This document shows positions 38,015-47,845 of a stretch of 64,000 nucleotides of DNA, piece after piece. Position numbers and translations under genes: made by a program. This stretch comes from Conidiobolus coronatus NRRL 28638 (lineage: Eukaryota > Entomophthoromycota > Entomophthoromycetes > Entomophthorales > Conidiobolaceae). Every line of letters begins with the position of its first letter. The stretch's first letter is position 1. Under the pieces are notes generated by a model that did not search any database, was not told the DNA's origin, and saw only the letters and a list, made by a program, of their open reading frames with translations. The DNA is taken from NCBI GenBank assembly GCA_001566745.1, contig KQ964512.1:40391-104390 (forward strand). Direction: 5' to 3'.

Positions 38015-41000
38015 ATGGACTTTGACAATAAGGTTAACGATTTACGAATTAGCATCGATAGGGGCGGCACTTTTACCGATTGTTATGCATCTTGGGTCTT
38101 TAGGGATCCGACACTACAACAAGATCAGGCCCGGAATTTAGTAATTAAACTACTAAGCGAGGACCCTCAGCACTATAAAGATGCACCAACGGAGGGTATT
38201 CGAAGAATTTTATCTAAGGTGTTTGGAAAAGAAATTGGTAAGAATGAAAAAATCAAAACTGATAAAATAGAGTCAATCCGCATGGGGACGACTGTCGCTA
38301 CAAATGCGCTGCTAGAAAGAAAAGGAGAGGCAGTATGCTGGGTCACCACTAAAGGGTTTAAGGACCTTTTAAAAATCGGTAATCAGTCAAGACCCAAGAT
38401 TTTTGATTTAACTGCTACAAAACCTGATACACTATACTCTCAAGTAGTGGAGGTTGAAGAGAGAGTTGCAATAATTAACACCTATCAAGAAGACCTAAGC
38501 CAGTACAGCGATAAAGACACTGTCACAGCCATATCAGGAGAATTCGTCCACATTATAAAACCAATAGATGAGGCCCAAGTCTATAACCAATTGAAACAAG
38601 TTTACGACTCAGGTATCAGATCACTCGCGATTTCTTTACTCCACAGTTTCATTTACCCAAATCACGAAAAAATAGTCTTAAAAATAGCCCAGAAAGTTGG
38701 CTTTGTCCACATTACAGTTTCAAGTGAGCATATACCAATGGCTAAACTCGTTCCAAGAGGAAACTCATCTTGTGCAGATGCTTACTTAACCCCTCATTTA
38801 CAGAGATATATTAAAGGATTTAGTGACTCTTTTGACAAAGGGGTTGATAAAAAATTGTTGTTTATGCAGTCTGATGGAGGTTTGACATCAGTGACACACT
38901 TCAACGGATTTAGGGCCATTCTTTCTGGACCCGCTGCAGGAGTAGTTGGCTTCGCTAAGACTTCATGGGATGATAGCGAAAAATTACCCCTTATCGGGTT
39001 TGATATGGGAGGGACAAGTACTGATATATCTAGATACGATGGTAGGTGGTCCCATATATTCGAAAGTGTAACAGCAGGTATTCCTATTCAAGCACCCCAG
39101 CTAGATATCGTTACCGTTGCAGCCGGGGGCGGATCTCGGCTATTTTTTAAAAACGGGTTATTTGTAGTAGGACCAGAAAGCGCTGGTGCTCACCCAGGTC
39201 CCATATGTTATCGCAAAGGTGGCTATTTAGCTGTGACAGATGCAAATTTGTGTTTAGGCCGTGTTGTTCCAAAATACTTTCCTAGTATTTTTGGCCCGGA
39301 CGAAAATCAGCCCTTGGACGAAGTGGGGGCTAAACAAGAATTCTTAAAAGTGGCACAAACTATTAAAGAGATTAATGGGAAAGATCTTAGCGTAGACGAA
39401 GTAGCTTTCGGGTTTATAAAAGTTGCAAACGAAGCCATGTGCCGGCCTATTCGCATGCTTACAGAATCCAAAGGTTGGGATACCTCGAAGCACGCCTTAT
39501 GCTGTTTTGGGGGTGCTGGTGGTCAGCATGCGTGTGCTATTGCTACAACTTTGGGTATTAAAAAGATTATTTTACACAAGCATGCCAGTATTTTATCAGC
39601 CTATGGTCTAAGTTTATCGGATGTTGTTCGCGAAATACAAGAGCCTTGCTCATTGACATTATCAACATCGACAGGTTGTCAAGATCAGCAGCAGAATGCA
39701 GCATTTGGATTTGCTGACGCAAATCATTTTACTGAAATATTGTTTCGTATTAATCAGCTTGTGCAAAAATGTACGGCGCTATTAACCGAAGAAGGCTTTC
39801 AAGGAAATCAAATTGCTACTCAAGCATACTTGAATTTACGCTACGAAGGTACTGATTGTCCTATTATGATTCCTCAGGGCGAAAGTGAGAGTTTCAATTT
39901 TGTGCAAGCTTTTTTGGACGCTCATCAGCAAGAGTTCGGTTTCAAGCTTCCAGACCGCAATTTAGTTATAGATGGTATACGTGTCCGTGGGGTTGGTAGC
40001 ACCCCAAATTTGTCAATTACACAAGATCGAACTCCTTACGAAGAAATAAACAACTTGCTTATTTTCCAAATTGATGCCACGTCTAGAAAGCCCGATTGCT
40101 ATCACCCAATTTACTTTGAAATCGGAGGACGCCAGTCTGCCCCTGTTTACAGGTTGGAGAACTTGAAGATAGGGGATCGTGGGAGGGGACCTCTTCTAAT
40201 TGTTGAAGCCAATAGTACTATTGTTGTTGAGCCCAATTGGGAATTCACTATTTTGACCAACCATGTTATTCTAAGTCCTACAGAATCCAAACTTACCAAC
40301 GAAGTTACCCAAAGTGAAGGTGAAATTACCTGTGACCCTGTTAAATTGTCTATTTTCTCCAATCGTTTCATGTCTATTGCTGAACAAATGGGCAAAACCT
40401 TAGAAAAGACATCCGTATCGACCAATATTAAAGAACGGTTAGATTTTTCATGTGCATTATTTGGACCAGATGGCAGCTTAGTAGCCAACGCGCCGCATAT
40501 TCCAGTTCACTTGGGCTCTTTGGGCTATGCTGTTAAGTACCAGTTGGATTATTTTAACAAAGAGAAGGAGAAAGGCGGTGAAGGGTTAAACGAAGGCGAT
40601 GTAATTTTGACGAACCACCCTTCTGCGGGGGGCTCTCATCTCCCAGACCTTTCAGTAATCACCCCAGTCTTTTACAACCGTGAAATAGTCTTTTTCGTAG
40701 CGAGTAGAGGTCACCATGCCGATATTGGAGGGATTTTACCCGGATCAATGCCCCCAACTTCCAAATATTTATACGAGGAAGGGGCTGCTATCAAGTCTTT
40801 TAAACTACTCAGAGGTGGAATTTTACAAACTGAAGGCGTCATAAAAATTTTATCTTCAGATCCTGCCAAGTACCCAGGCTGCGTAGGCACTAGGACCCTA
40901 AAGGACAACTTATCAGATTTAAAGGCCCAAGTGGCAGCTAACTATAAAGGTATTCAGCTTGTCAACTTATTAATCAAGGAGTCCGGCTTGAAGGTGGTGC

Positions 41001-41950
41001 AAAGGTATATGGAATACATTCAACACAACGCTGAGTTTGCTGTTAGAAACCTATTGAAAAAAATTAGGCTAGAAAACAAATTGAACGATAACAGTTTACA
41101 CTCGGTAGACTTCATGGACGATGGCACACCCATTGAGCTGAATGTTAGTATTAATAGTGAGGGTGGGGCTAAGTTCGACTTTACAGGAACAGGACCACAA
41201 GTATTTGGAAATATAAATGCTCCAGAGTCTGTAAGTCGAAGCGCTATTCTTTATTGCTTGCGCTGCATGGTGAACGAAGACATTCCACTTAACGAAGGCT
41301 GCCTCACCCCCATCGAAGTAAATTTCCCCCCAAACAGCTTACTTTCTCCGTCAGAAGAGTGTGCAGTAGTCGGCGGTAACGTTCTTACAAGCCAAAGAGT
41401 GGTCGACGTCGTATTAAAAGCGTTCGAAGTGTGTGCAGCCTCCCAAGGGTGCTGCAATAACTTAACCTTCGGCAAAACTGCTACCAATCCAGACGGCACA
41501 GACGGCTTTGGGTATTACGAAACCATTGCTGGAGGGTCTGGTGCTGGTGATCATTGGAGTGGGCAAGATGCGGTACACACACATATGACTAACACTCGTA
41601 TTACAGACCCGGAAATTTTAGAGAGAAGATACCCAGTCATCCTGAAGGAATTCTCCATTCGAAAAAACTCCGGTGGCAAGGGTAAATTCAGGGGGGGGGA
41701 CGGTGTGCGTCGCGACATTATTTTCAAGGTGCCTCTCCAGGTAAGTATTCTATCCGAGCGTAGAAGCTTTGCACCCTACGGTCTCAAAGGGGGTGGAGCA
41801 GGACAAAGGGGGCTTAATATCTGGATTTCTGAAAAGGGGGTAGTGCGCAGCCTAGGTGGCAAATCCACAGTAAATATGGCTAAGGGGGATCGTATAGTAA
41901 TTAATACTCCAGGGGGTGGAGCCTATGGCTATAGTAAGCAAGTGATATAA
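38015..41950 (+). CDS. OXP1: 5-oxoprolinase (ATP-hydrolysing)
   Basis: 1,311 residues from ATG 38015, close to the usual 1,270-1,300 of eukaryotic oxoprolinases. The N-terminal Hydant_A_N module starts LRISIDRGGTFTDCYASW with the phosphate-loop-like DRGGTFTD, and MGTTVATNALLERKGE follows. Hydantoinase_A has IGFDMGGTSTDISRYDG (about 328-344). From about residue 780 comes Hydantoinase_B, with SCALFGPDGSLVANAPHIPV, HLGSLGYAV, VILTNHPSAGGSHLPDL and the C-terminal GGSGAGDHWSGQDAVHTHMT. The enzyme opens 5-oxo-L-proline to glutamate using ATP in the glutathione gamma-glutamyl cycle, in the cytosol. The frame is uninterrupted over nearly 4 kb with no intron. SPT3 follows 78 bp downstream on the same strand, each presumably with its own promoter. 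Confidence 0.95.
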   Translation: MDFDNKVNDLRISIDRGGTFTDCYASWVFRDPTLQQDQARNLVIKLLSEDPQHYKDAPTEGIRRILSKVFGKEIGKNEKIKTDKIESIRMGTTVATNALLERKGEAVCWVTTKGFKDLLKIGNQSRPKIFDLTATKPDTLYSQVVEVEERVAIINTYQEDLSQYSDKDTVTAISGEFVHIIKPIDEAQVYNQLKQVYDSGIRSLAISLLHSFIYPNHEKIVLKIAQKVGFVHITVSSEHIPMAKLVPRGNSSCADAYLTPHLQRYIKGFSDSFDKGVDKKLLFMQSDGGLTSVTHFNGFRAILSGPAAGVVGFAKTSWDDSEKLPLIGFDMGGTSTDISRYDGRWSHIFESVTAGIPIQAPQLDIVTVAAGGGSRLFFKNGLFVVGPESAGAHPGPICYRKGGYLAVTDANLCLGRVVPKYFPSIFGPDENQPLDEVGAKQEFLKVAQTIKEINGKDLSVDEVAFGFIKVANEAMCRPIRMLTESKGWDTSKHALCCFGGAGGQHACAIATTLGIKKIILHKHASILSAYGLSLSDVVREIQEPCSLTLSTSTGCQDQQQNAAFGFADANHFTEILFRINQLVQKCTALLTEEGFQGNQIATQAYLNLRYEGTDCPIMIPQGESESFNFVQAFLDAHQQEFGFKLPDRNLVIDGIRVRGVGSTPNLSITQDRTPYEEINNLLIFQIDATSRKPDCYHPIYFEIGGRQSAPVYRLENLKIGDRGRGPLLIVEANSTIVVEPNWEFTILTNHVILSPTESKLTNEVTQSEGEITCDPVKLSIFSNRFMSIAEQMGKTLEKTSVSTNIKERLDFSCALFGPDGSLVANAPHIPVHLGSLGYAVKYQLDYFNKEKEKGGEGLNEGDVILTNHPSAGGSHLPDLSVITPVFYNREIVFFVASRGHHADIGGILPGSMPPTSKYLYEEGAAIKSFKLLRGGILQTEGVIKILSSDPAKYPGCVGTRTLKDNLSDLKAQVAANYKGIQLVNLLIKESGLKVVQRYMEYIQHNAEFAVRNLLKKIRLENKLNDNSLHSVDFMDDGTPIELNVSINSEGGAKFDFTGTGPQVFGNINAPESVSRSAILYCLRCMVNEDIPLNEGCLTPIEVNFPPNSLLSPSEECAVVGGNVLTSQRVVDVVLKAFEVCAASQGCCNNLTFGKTATNPDGTDGFGYYETIAGGSGAGDHWSGQDAVHTHMTNTRITDPEILERRYPVILKEFSIRKNSGGKGKFRGGDGVRRDIIFKVPLQVSILSERRSFAPYGLKGGGAGQRGLNIWISEKGVVRSLGGKSTVNMAKGDRIVINTPGGGAYGYSKQVI

Positions 41951-42028
41951 TCAGCGATGCGATCCCGGAGTGGCTGTTTAATAAAATTAAAAATTAAAAA
42001 ATAAAGTTATTTAATACTTTAATATTAA

Positions 42029-42982
42029 ATGGAGGATATTAATACAATTACAACCACTGAAAACTCCTCTAGTTACAAGTATACGTCAGAAATTCAGCAG
42101 ATGCTATATGTATTCGGAGAAGTACCCGATCCATTATTGGAGACTACTATGCTTATTGAGGATATAGTAAGAAGTCAAGTTATCGAAATTTTAATACTAA
42201 TAGATAAACAATTGTCAGCTAAAGGCTCTAAGGCTATAGTGCCAGAAGATCTTATATTTTTAATTAGGCATGACAGAGCTAAAGTTAATAGATTGAGAGT
42301 TTATTTAAGCTGGAAGGATATTCGAAAAAATGCAAAAGAGGGCACTGATCCTGTAGGGGGCACTGGTGAGGACTTATTAGAAGACAATATAGACAAGCCG
42401 CAAAAGGTCAAGAAAATGAGAATCAAACTATCATGGGAACTAGCCAATAGTTTTTTAGATGTTATACCTTCAGATTCCGAAGACGAAGACGAGGATTCAA
42501 TCGAAGCCTATCGTGATTCGATGCTAAGGCTTCGCCATGCTGACAATGTAACCAGAGTGATGAGCAAAGATGAGTATGTCCACTATTCAGAATGTAGGCA
42601 AGCCTCTTTTACATTCAGAAAAGCAAAAAAGTTCAAGGATTGGTGTCATATGTCGACATACACAGATTCAAAGCCAAACGACGATATTATAGATATTTTG
42701 GGCTTTTTGACTTTTGAAATGGTTAGCAATTTAACGGAGTGTGCTTTAAGAGTCAAATCCGAAAGAGAGCTACAAATCCCCTCTGAAAGCCCGAACGGTT
42801 TAATTATTTCTGATACTAGCGACACTGGCAAAGTTTCTTCGCTCTTTTCAGCGCCCAAAGCAGACCAGACGCCCCTGCAGCCCGTCGATATCCATGAAGC
42901 ATTTAGACGACTTCAACGAAAGCCTCTGCCTTTAAAGAACTATCTAGGGGGTTTGGTTAGGACGAGAGTTTCCTTAATTTAA
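42029..42982 (+). CDS. SPT3: SAGA complex subunit SPT3
   Basis: 317 residues from ATG 42029, near the size of yeast Spt3. The N-terminal TFIID-18-like histone-fold half is clear: YTSEIQQMLYVFGEVPDPLL, ETTMLIEDIVRSQVIEIL, IVPEDLIFLIRHDRAKVNRL and RVYLSWKDIRKNAKE (residues about 18-112). The C-terminal half has YVHYSECRQASFTFRKAKKF and DDIIDILGFLTFEMVSNLTE (about 182-240), diagnostic for Spt3 over TAF13. SPT3 pairs two histone folds within one chain and delivers TBP to promoters as part of the SAGA coactivator in the nucleus. The acidic linker DSEDEDED lies at about 150. Intronless and intact. Confidence 0.93.
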   Translation: MEDINTITTTENSSSYKYTSEIQQMLYVFGEVPDPLLETTMLIEDIVRSQVIEILILIDKQLSAKGSKAIVPEDLIFLIRHDRAKVNRLRVYLSWKDIRKNAKEGTDPVGGTGEDLLEDNIDKPQKVKKMRIKLSWELANSFLDVIPSDSEDEDEDSIEAYRDSMLRLRHADNVTRVMSKDEYVHYSECRQASFTFRKAKKFKDWCHMSTYTDSKPNDDIIDILGFLTFEMVSNLTECALRVKSERELQIPSESPNGLIISDTSDTGKVSSLFSAPKADQTPLQPVDIHEAFRRLQRKPLPLKNYLGGLVRTRVSLI

Positions 42983-43070
42983 CTATAATCTCCCAAATGT
43001 GAGATAGAAGAGTTATAAACAGTTTTCTACAATCGCTAGCCCGACCATGCTGATTAATATGAATAATAAT

Positions 43071-44417
43071 TTATGGTAGGGTCGATAAGTTGATATTGGG
43101 AGCCTGCGTAGGTGGCGTCACCTCAAAATCTGTATCTGGTGCTACAATTGTGCTGAAGAAGCCGCCCATTTGCAGAAAGAAGTAGACTCCCTTCGTGCCG
43201 CCTATGGCGTCGATTCTCTGTTGTGCAGTGTAGGTGCCGTCTACTGTAAATTTAGCTGATGAAACAGCCTTCCAGTCGCCTGCGGTTGTTCTGACCCATT
43301 GATTTTTAAATTCAGCTTTTCTTCCCATATAGCCATTGTCAGAATTGAAGTTTTCCACAAAACTGTAAAAGTTTTTAAGATAAGTGTTTGTCTTTGGGCG
43401 TTTCCAACTGGCAATAAGCTTCCAGGTAGTTTTTTCCGGGAGAAGGAACCACGCTGTATAATCAGTTTTTCCCATGCCGTCTGGTTCTCCTTTTAATAAG
43501 AATTTATAGGTTTGACCTGCTTTCCAATTATATTTATAGTAGCTTTGGCCGCCGGAACCCTCGGCTCCAAAGTCATTTGTGATAACCTCGCTGCCAGCTC
43601 TGTTAAGTACAACCCTATCCTCAGGAGAGATTTTCCCAGGATCATCTGTTTCGAATGGGCTCCACACCGAGAATAAAACTCTTCTTTCAATAGCAGAGTT
43701 TACCTGGATGCCAAAATACCCCTCCTTGAAACCAACAGCCATAAAATAAGAGCCGATTTTGTCTTCCCCAACAGGAACAGTAACCTCATTATAATAATAG
43801 ATGACATTACTAGTTGTCGGGGTAGTGTAACCTAAATGGCATGAAGGTCCTCGGCGTGCCCAGTAATAATAGGAAGGGTCGTTGCTGAATATAGCTGTGC
43901 TTTTTGCAGTAGTGCACTGAAATGTAATATCTGTTACATCCGCGAAATAAGGCCCATCTTTCGATACCCCCTGAAGATCGACTTTTACATAACCGGGTGC
44001 AAAGATATCAAAATCTCCAGCAGTGTAGGTGTTATAAGTTGTTCCGGCTAAAGGAACATTTTTTGATACATTGCCGACCGTTACTTTTACCACACTGGTC
44101 CCTGAAGGAACTGAAGCTTTTAAGCCAATTCTTAATTTTCCGGATTTGCTTACCCTGAAGTAGGTACTGATGACTGTGTTGGCACTGACCCAGTTGTGTA
44201 GTCCAGTATCGGTAATTTTCTCTTTCGCTTCGGGTGTTTTTACAGTTAAGAATGAGTTGCCCGCAACAGGAACACTGTAAAAGTTGCCCGCCAAAGTAGA
44301 GTTTGCTCCACTCTGTGGAATAATATTATGCTCTGCTGCGATGTTGATTTCTCTGCATGAATCAAAAGCGACCAGTGCCATACCCAACAGGATACTGGTG
44401 AATGATTCTAATTTCAT
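43071..44417 (-). CDS. DUF5077/DUF3472 protein, Bacteroidota-like (horizontally acquired)
   Basis: 448 residues from ATG 44417. The first 20 residues are a hydrophobic leader ending FDSC followed by R-E, which is the Bacteroidota lipoprotein signal (S-C lipobox). Residues about 35-150 fit DUF5077 (STYFRVSKSGKLRIGLKAS, GDFDIFAPGYVKVDLQG). Residues about 180-360 fit DUF3472: YYYWARRGPSCHLGYTTP, YYNEVTVPVGEDKIGSYFMA, GYFGIQVNSAIERRVLFSVW, GSGGQSYYKYNW and YTAWFLLPE. These proteins are typical of Bacteroidota and some secreted proteins of other groups, with an unknown, probably carbohydrate- or surface-related role. The gene is complete, intronless and GC-richer than its neighbours. It sits between SPT3 and LINE remnants. 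In a eukaryote the leader would act as an ordinary secretion signal. Transfer is inferred. Confidence 0.85.
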   Translation of the reverse strand: MKLESFTSILLGMALVAFDSCREINIAAEHNIIPQSGANSTLAGNFYSVPVAGNSFLTVKTPEAKEKITDTGLHNWVSANTVISTYFRVSKSGKLRIGLKASVPSGTSVVKVTVGNVSKNVPLAGTTYNTYTAGDFDIFAPGYVKVDLQGVSKDGPYFADVTDITFQCTTAKSTAIFSNDPSYYYWARRGPSCHLGYTTPTTSNVIYYYNEVTVPVGEDKIGSYFMAVGFKEGYFGIQVNSAIERRVLFSVWSPFETDDPGKISPEDRVVLNRAGSEVITNDFGAEGSGGQSYYKYNWKAGQTYKFLLKGEPDGMGKTDYTAWFLLPEKTTWKLIASWKRPKTNTYLKNFYSFVENFNSDNGYMGRKAEFKNQWVRTTAGDWKAVSSAKFTVDGTYTAQQRIDAIGGTKGVYFFLQMGGFFSTIVAPDTDFEVTPPTQAPNINLSTLP

Positions 44418-44779
44418 ATTATTTTTTTGATTTAGTTTTTTGATTTGCTTTGTAGTTGATGATTTATTTTTTTCGAAAAAAAATGTCTTGTATATTATTT
44501 TTTAATCAATTTATCGAATTTCTATTAGGTATTAGTAGCAAATTACCCATAAGGTAGCATATCTGTCCCAGGCACGGTAACTACAGGAATAACCCTAAAA
44601 AATACCTAATAATTTGTCCTGTATCAAAATTCAGCTAAGATAGGGGTTATCTACCACAACAGAGTATATTGATGTCATCTATGAGTCTGAAATAACTGAT
44701 AACATGAATAATTTATTGCCGGTTAACCCTGAATTCGTAACTCTAGACCAAATAGTTTCTAATAGTCAGAGAGGCAGCT
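44418..44779. other. AT-rich flank of the acquired gene
   Basis: About 360 bases of very AT-rich DNA just upstream of the DUF3472 start, a possible promoter, then non-coding DNA. No repeat ends or target duplication recognised. Confidence 0.35.
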
Positions 44780-46491
44780 TTATATGAAGGGGCTGTTAAA
44801 ATATTGGTTCCTTTCTATTTCTTTTAAAGTTCGATAGTAAATTCCTGCCGAACATTTTCGCCCTAGTTTAAAAGCTTTTCTTTGATTCACGGGAAACCAA
44901 AATTGCTACTTTGATATTCTCCAGCTTTAGCTTTCAATCCCGCAAAATACCAATTTCCTTTATCTCTTCCTCCTCAAACTTTCAAAAGATCTCATTTAAT
45001 TTTTCTAGCAAGTCTGCTTCCTGTTGTAAACGTGCTTTTCCTTCTTCCTCAAATGTTTCTACGGCAATAATGGCTCCATATTTTTGTTCTCACTCTTTAA
45101 AGTTACAAACCTTGATCTCCTGCAAGTAAGGTCTGAGATCTTTGCGGGTATAAGCTCTCTGGGTATTTGAATTTGGATTAAGTAAAAAGTCGTATTCTTC
45201 TTGAAACCATTTCTGAATTTTGTTATTCATTTTCTTTAAAGTTTTCTATTTTGACTTTAACTTGGGTCCATACTTCCCGTAGTTTAATACATAAGAAGTA
45301 TCTATGTTTTGTATCGTATTGTTCACCGCAACCCCTGTTACATAGTCTCTCTGGGCTTTCTTTAGGCCATATTTTGCTGTTTATAGAGGCGTTAGTATGG
45401 ACTTTCCAGTTACAGGCTAGTATTTTGTTTCTCATCTTAGTTTTATGTAGTTTTGTCCAGAGGTGTTCGGTTTTCACTGTTGGTCTTGGTATCCAAGTTT
45501 CGCTATATTCCTTTGGGAGCTTTATCTTGAATTCCAGCCATATAAGGTTATTATACAGGTGTCTCCAAAATATGTGCTCATTTTTTAAATGAGATTTTGG
45601 GTGATATTTCATCATCGTCATCAATTGTTTGGTCTCTTTCCCCTTTTGTTGTGGTAGTAGGGGCTGTGTTAATATATTCCATTCTTTCGTTATCCATTGT
45701 AGTTCTTGAGGTTTCTTTATCAGTTATAGGTTTGGTACCATTTATATTTTTTCACATCTACCTTTGGATCCGCATTATTGTTGGATACCATTGTTGGGGT
45801 TGTGCATTTCTTTCGATTTGTCAAAAGATAGTCTTTCTGAGTTAGGCTGTCACCTGCCTCAATTAGCTGGTTGTGTTTAATTCTTCTCCTTTGCCAAATT
45901 CACCATCTACTGGTATAGGTTGTAGGTCAATCTTCATCATATGGCCGTTATTGTTAAATGTTTTTAATGGTTTAAATGTGGTTCCTTCAAAGTTCCATTC
46001 GTGTTCAAGCGATTCATGCCTTTGGTCTAAAGTTGCCTCCATTAGCCCCAAAACGTTCGTATTTATTGATTCTGACTTCAGTAAATTGCATTCCTGTCAT
46101 ATTAATTTTGGTGTGGTTGGCTCTTAAAAATTTGCTATCAGCAAAGTATAGATTGGACACGTCGAAAGCTATAGTGTTAGATGCGTGGTTTCTTGCCCCA
46201 AAGACTGAGTATACTATTTTCAAGGGACCCTGGAATAAAAGTAGTTCGCTGGCTATTATTTGGATTTATTATTGATTGCTTAGTATGACTGAATTGCACT
46301 CTAGAGTGCCTGCCAGCAGATGCTTCACCTATATCTATAATATTAAATAAATTACTGAGAGAAATGACATCTCCTTCGTTGTCGGTTGCAAGAAGCTTGG
46401 GGGTGGGCGCATTCCAACTTAAATCGACTAAAGGATGATGTAAGTCTACAACGTTCAGAGTTTCCCTGTTTGATTTGAAATCCATTTCCAC
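44780..46491 (-). mobile_element. Internally deleted LINE remnant
   Basis: The minus strand starts with several overlapping frames. One reads LLATDNEGDVISLSNLFNII, another KIVYSVFGARNHASNTIAFD followed by VSNLYFADS, and another NEWxx-type text ending at 45,863. The last open frame (45,624-45,223) reads RHLYNNLIWLEFKIKLPKEY, HLWTKLHKTKMRNKILAC, then LCNRGCGEQYDTKHRYFLCI and REVWTQVK. This is the zinc-binding C-terminal segment (zf-RVT) after the reverse transcriptase in LINEs. Decayed text continues to about 44,780. The reverse transcriptase itself is missing, so the element is deleted inside. The NTIAFD motif recurs near 52.4 kb. Confidence 0.5.
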
Positions 46492-46822
46492 CCGCTGCGG
46501 GGTTTATAACCAGCTTCAATTACTTGTTCGTAACTATCCATGGAAAGAGGCTAAGTGCTGCAAAGTACAAGTCAGGAATGCGAATGAGGGTGGTAAAATA
46601 GATAGTTCTGAAGAGTACCAAACATTTCTATTTAAAGAGTTTTTGCAATTTTTTGATACTTATTATAGTAATTTACGACCCGGAAAAAGACGAGTCCCGA
46701 ACTATTAGGCGTGCCGCGCTTTGGAATCATTTCGACTCTATAAATTTAGATATATTTAGAGAATACCTTGCTTTCCACGCTAAATACCTTAAACTAAATC
46801 TATTTTTGGAGCAATGGCTATA
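46492..46822. other. Degenerate DNA, possibly the 5' end of the LINE or another element
   Basis: The plus strand reads VRNYPWKEAKCCKVQVRNAN then EYQTFLFKEFLQFFDTYY, and in another frame RRAALWNHFDSINLDIFREY. It is protein-derived but unidentified. Confidence 0.3.
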
Positions 46823-47125
46823 TTAATTCTCCAATATATAGCCCTCAGTACCCATTACATGTATTGGTAGATACTTAAAAATTACAAAAAACAGGTTTAA
46901 TACCTTCAACATAGATGCTATTTTGGCATTCCTTTGCAGTATAACTAATATCTGATTAGTAGTGCATAACAGTGATTCTATAATGTTAAAATTGACTATG
47001 CGTTCATATTTAGCGCGGTCAGAGTCAAGAACTTCTTGTTGTAATATTCCACCAAATTTAGATATTAGAAAAATATGCCTTTCTATATATAGATTTTTTA
47101 TCAATTCTAAAGACTCCTCTTTCAT
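46823..47125 (-). CDS. Unidentified short ORF
   Basis: 100 codons from ATG 47125. The frame extends six codons further only to a TTG. It reads ESLELIKNLYIERHIFLISK, GGILQQEVLDSDRAKYERIV and NQILVILQRNAKIASMLKVL. It is helical with one moderately hydrophobic stretch near the end. I recognise no family. It may be part of a decayed repeat. Confidence 0.3.
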   Translation of the reverse strand: MKEESLELIKNLYIERHIFLISKFGGILQQEVLDSDRAKYERIVNFNIIESLLCTTNQILVILQRNAKIASMLKVLNLFFVIFKYLPIHVMGTEGYILEN

Positions 47126-47331
47126 ATTTGCACTCTTTTGCAAGCACGTAAACTTTGTTGTAGATAATAATTCTGGGGTGATTCATGAAATTTAATCCAA
47201 TAGACGCTAATGAACTTTATGTATTTTCAGGTATATAGTGCGTTATGCAATTATAACCATTCTTAAACTAGCTTCCACAACAACTACCCGCAAAATTCTT
47301 TTATCGGTGCAATAACTCCATTAGTTGTCCT
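47126..47331. other. Short spacer
   Basis: No feature seen. Confidence 0.3.
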
Positions 47332-47750
47332 TCAGACTTGAGTAGAGAAGGTACGAACACCAAGCTTTTCAACACCTTCAGATACGATATTGTTTTGGTT
47401 CATTGAGCCAGTACCTCTTGTCCATCCAATAACGGTACCAACAATAGTCAAATAACTTCCCCAGCTTTCGGCATACCAGGGGTTAAGTAAGTTTTCAAGT
47501 GAGATCTTAGATTCACTGTATAAACCATCTTTACCAAAGAGACCGTGGTTGGGAGAGAGTGGCAACATTACTTGAGCAGGGCGAGTGTGGTAACCAAGTT
47601 GTTCTTTCTTGGTCTTAATAGCACTAATTAAGCTGAGTAAGTTGGTTAACATGACACGATGAGCAAACTCTGAAACTCCATCAATATCAGAGATTTCACG
47701 ACCGTTTTCAGGGACATTGTTACCAATTTCCTTTTGCAAGTCAACTATGG
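47332..47750 (-). pseudogene. Fatty acid synthase alpha-subunit fragment (ketoreductase region)
   Basis: The reading [91 protein letters not shown] and [14 protein letters not shown] is the ketoreductase domain of the fungal FAS alpha chain (FAS2). It covers about 135 of roughly 1,900 residues, without a proper start, and stops right after TFSTQV. The LYSESK motif would supply the catalytic Y and K, but the Rossmann start is missing. Unlike other fragments here, this one is continuous. Confidence 0.9.
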
Positions 47751-47845
47751 CTGAAGTAAAGTACCATTTAAGGCTTAAACAAATAGGAGGTCTTCCAACG
47801 GTTTTAAAACGCCAACAATTTAATAGCTATTTTATGAACCTATTG

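Noticed and set aside
40147-41499. Minus-strand frames within the 5-oxoprolinase gene
   Set aside because: Antisense shadows; the plus-strand reading is continuous and fully explained.
45251-46275. Plus-strand hydrophobic frames over the LINE remnant
   Set aside because: The minus strand carries recognisable retrotransposon text; the plus frames are its complement.
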